14,437 bases of DNA, from positions 1-14,437 of the forward strand of contig JAZUJB010000012.1 of assembly GCA_045642545.1 (NCBI GenBank). Reading direction: 5' to 3'. Source of the stretch: F23-B02 sp045642545. GTDB lineage: Bacteria > Bacillota > Clostridia > Oscillospirales > Oscillospiraceae. Positions 13,546-14,437 of this stretch are shown one piece after another. A program made the translations under genes and the position numbers. Below the pieces are notes generated by a model. It ran no database searches. It was not told the origin of the DNA and saw nothing but the letters and a program-made list of their open reading frames with translations. Numbering within the stretch: the first letter of the stretch is position 1; each line of letters starts with the position of its first letter.

Positions 13546-13546
13546 T

Positions 13547-13576
13547 ATTATATACGAATTACTCCATATATGTCAA
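13547..13576 (-). promoter_or_regulatory. Consensus sigma-A promoter of the rpmH unit
   Basis: TTGACA (13576-13571) and TATAAT (13552-13547), both perfect consensus, are 18 bases apart on the minus strand. The -35 box starts only 7 bases after the thiT stop. Confidence 0.93.
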
Positions 13577-13583
13577 CATTTTT

Positions 13584-14150
13584 TTACGCTCTTTTCAAAT
13601 CCTCGCCACGAAGATACTTTCCGAGCGGTTTCATGATAATTGCGGCTACTGCGAGACACAGCAGCATGTCGATGAGCATGAAGCTGCCGTTATAAAGAGC
13701 GGAGTAGAACCAGGGTGTTGTCATGGTCATGCCGAAGAATTCAGGAGGCATGTATTCCGCCCATACCGTGGCGCCAACCACATAATGAACAAGGAAGCGG
13801 GCAATACTGCCGACTGCTGTTCCGATGAAAAGCCCGTATTTCATCTTGTGGAAAAGACCTGCCAAGCCGAGAACGGAGAAGGCAATTATGTAGTCGCCCA
13901 GCATGCTTTGCCAGCCCCAGGCATATGCGCCGTCAAGAAGAAGCTGGAGTACGCTGAAAAGGATACTTGCCAGCATACCGGGACCGAAGCCCCAGCGGGC
14001 GCAGTAAATGAATATGGGCAGCATGCTTAGGGTGATGGAACCGCCCTGGGGCAGTTCAAACAGCTTGAGATAACTGATTGCCTGTGCCAGTGCAACAAAC
14101 AGTGCGCCCTCGCACAAGGCTCTGAGTTTGAGATGGGATTTGGTGTTCAT
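13584..14150 (-). CDS. thiT: Thiamine ECF transporter S component
   Basis: ThiT binds thiamine in the membrane and works with a shared EcfA-EcfA'-EcfT module to import it. The 188-residue protein has about six helices and the thiamine-site motifs of the family: LPQGGSITLSMLPI (33-46), the YAWGWQSMLGDY segment (76-87), and SIARFLVHYVVGATVWAEYMP (115-135). The start has AGGAGG 5-6 bases upstream. A complete TPP riboswitch precedes it, which independently supports the substrate. The energising module is not in this window. Confidence 0.95.
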   Translation of the reverse strand: MNTKSHLKLRALCEGALFVALAQAISYLKLFELPQGGSITLSMLPIFIYCARWGFGPGMLASILFSVLQLLLDGAYAWGWQSMLGDYIIAFSVLGLAGLFHKMKYGLFIGTAVGSIARFLVHYVVGATVWAEYMPPEFFGMTMTTPWFYSALYNGSFMLIDMLLCLAVAAIIMKPLGKYLRGEDLKRA

Positions 14151-14166
14151 TTTTATCCTCCTAAAG

Positions 14167-14194
14167 AAAAAACCGTGCTGCCAAGCAGCACGGT
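14167..14194 (-). terminator. Regulated terminator of the TPP riboswitch
   Basis: ACCGTGCTGC pairs with GCAGCACGGT (10 bp, 3-base loop) and leads into six Ts on the minus strand, 16 bases before the thiT start. It lies between aptamer and gene, so it serves as the off-state of the switch. Confidence 0.92.
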
Positions 14195-14234
14195 CATAGA
14201 AAACGATGTGTCAGTATTTTCGTTTCCTACGCCG
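14191..14234 (-). promoter_or_regulatory. Candidate antiterminator of the TPP riboswitch
   Basis: The 3-prime end of the aptamer, CGGCGUAGGAAACGA (14234-14220), can pair with UCGUUUUCUAUGACCG (14206-14191) over 15 bp with two G-U pairs and one bulged A. The second arm takes the first bases of the terminator stem, and the first arm takes conserved aptamer bases, so this fold excludes both. This fits an on-state without ligand. Confidence 0.65.
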
Positions 14235-14312
14235 GCATTACCCGGATCAGGTTCATGGGTTTCGGAAATTCAATTATCTCCGTCTCAGCCGAGAAAACTC
14301 AGCCCCCCTGTT
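14220..14312 (-). promoter_or_regulatory. TPP (THI-box) riboswitch aptamer
   Basis: The minus strand shows the conserved TPP aptamer order: GGGGGGCTGAG, the CTGAGA element, AAACCC, then GAACCTGATCCGGGTAATG and CCGGCGTAGGAAA. It lies between the thiT promoter and a terminator, so thiamine pyrophosphate should stop transcription of thiT. An extra stem CGGA/TCCG is inserted after CTGAGA. The outer P1 stem is hard to see and may be short (AGUA/UACU), so the ends are approximate. Confidence 0.95.
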
Positions 14313-14325
14313 TACTTGCTCATAA

Positions 14326-14354
14326 ATCTTAACTTAAACGCCCCAATTTGTCAA
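14326..14354 (-). promoter_or_regulatory. Promoter of thiT
   Basis: TTGACA (14354-14349) and TAAGAT (14331-14326) are 17 bases apart on the minus strand. The -35 box contains the TGA stop codon of the upstream gene. Confidence 0.75.
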
Positions 14355-14437
14355 TGTTTATGTACAAATTCACCGAAAAATCTCTGTTTCGGCAGGTAAG
14401 TCATAAGCGGCAGACCCACTATGAACATAACGCCGAG
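14351..14437 (-). CDS. C-terminal end of an unidentified membrane protein (partial)
   Basis: The frame is open from the window edge for 28 codons to TGA at 14353-14351. It reads LGVMFIVGLPLMTYLP, a hydrophobic helix, followed by the basic end KQRFFGEFVHKH. It looks like the last transmembrane helix and cytoplasmic tail of a transporter or other membrane protein, but there is too little to name it. Confidence 0.5.
   Translation of the reverse strand, partial: LGVMFIVGLPLMTYLPKQRFFGEFVHKH

Noticed and set aside
13447..13583. Possible replication origin next to rpmH
   Set aside because: No DnaA-box cluster or AT-rich repeat array was seen, and dnaA is absent; the stretch is explained by a promoter and leader hairpins.

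Overview
The window looks like chromosome from a Gram-positive, low-to-mid-GC anaerobe of the class Clostridia, most likely a gut Oscillospiraceae/Ruminococcaceae-type organism. The evidence is strong purine Shine-Dalgarno sites, sigma-A style TTGACA/TATAAT promoters, a secreted lysozyme with S-layer homology (SLH) domains and InlB-type repeats, an ECF sigma factor of the clostridial type, ammonia-dependent NadE, RicT, and a TPP-riboswitch-controlled ThiT. The exact taxon is inference.

Layout, left to right. (1) 1-970, minus: an ECF-type sigma factor overlapping by ATGA with a membrane protein that is probably its anti-sigma partner and runs off the left edge. (2) 1108-1848, minus: nadE with its own consensus promoter and terminator. 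(3) 2043-6009, plus: the only plus-strand genes, a divergent FadH-like flavo/iron-sulfur protein lacking the usual catalytic residues, and a cell-wall lysozyme with three InlB/Flg_new-type repeats and an SLH-type C-terminus. They are closed by a perfect 19-bp bidirectional terminator. (4) 6071-6553, minus: a small DUF4375-like lipoprotein. (5) 10329 down to 6599, minus: a transcription unit with clear promoter and terminator, holB - ricT - membrane InlB-repeat protein - Ca2+/cation antiporter. (6) 13576 down to 10339, minus: the rpmH - rnpA - yidD - yidC - jag - acpP unit, with a perfect-consensus promoter, a structured leader and a strong terminator. (7) 14354 down to 13584, minus: thiT, preceded by a complete TPP riboswitch whose terminator and alternative antiterminator can both be read. 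(8) 14351-14437, minus: the last 28 codons of an unidentified membrane protein.

The rpmH-rnpA-yidD-yidC-jag block is the classic replication-origin-side gene order of Firmicutes and couples ribosome assembly (L34), tRNA processing (RnpA) and membrane protein insertion (YidC, YidD, KhpB/Jag). Here it has lost its usual neighbours: thiT, not dnaA, lies upstream, and acpP, not mnmE/mnmG, closes the unit. The holB unit joins the clamp-loader delta-prime subunit to the RNA-maturation factor RicT, as is common in Firmicutes, but then runs into envelope genes.

No mobile element, CRISPR array, tRNA or rRNA was seen. Most of the window is housekeeping. The unusual points are the FadH-like protein stripped of its catalytic motifs, an Asn at the conserved groove Arg of YidC, the long basic tail of RicT, the structured rpmH leader, and a pair of GTATAC dyads upstream of the lysozyme promoter. 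No intergenic stretch exceeds 300 bases.
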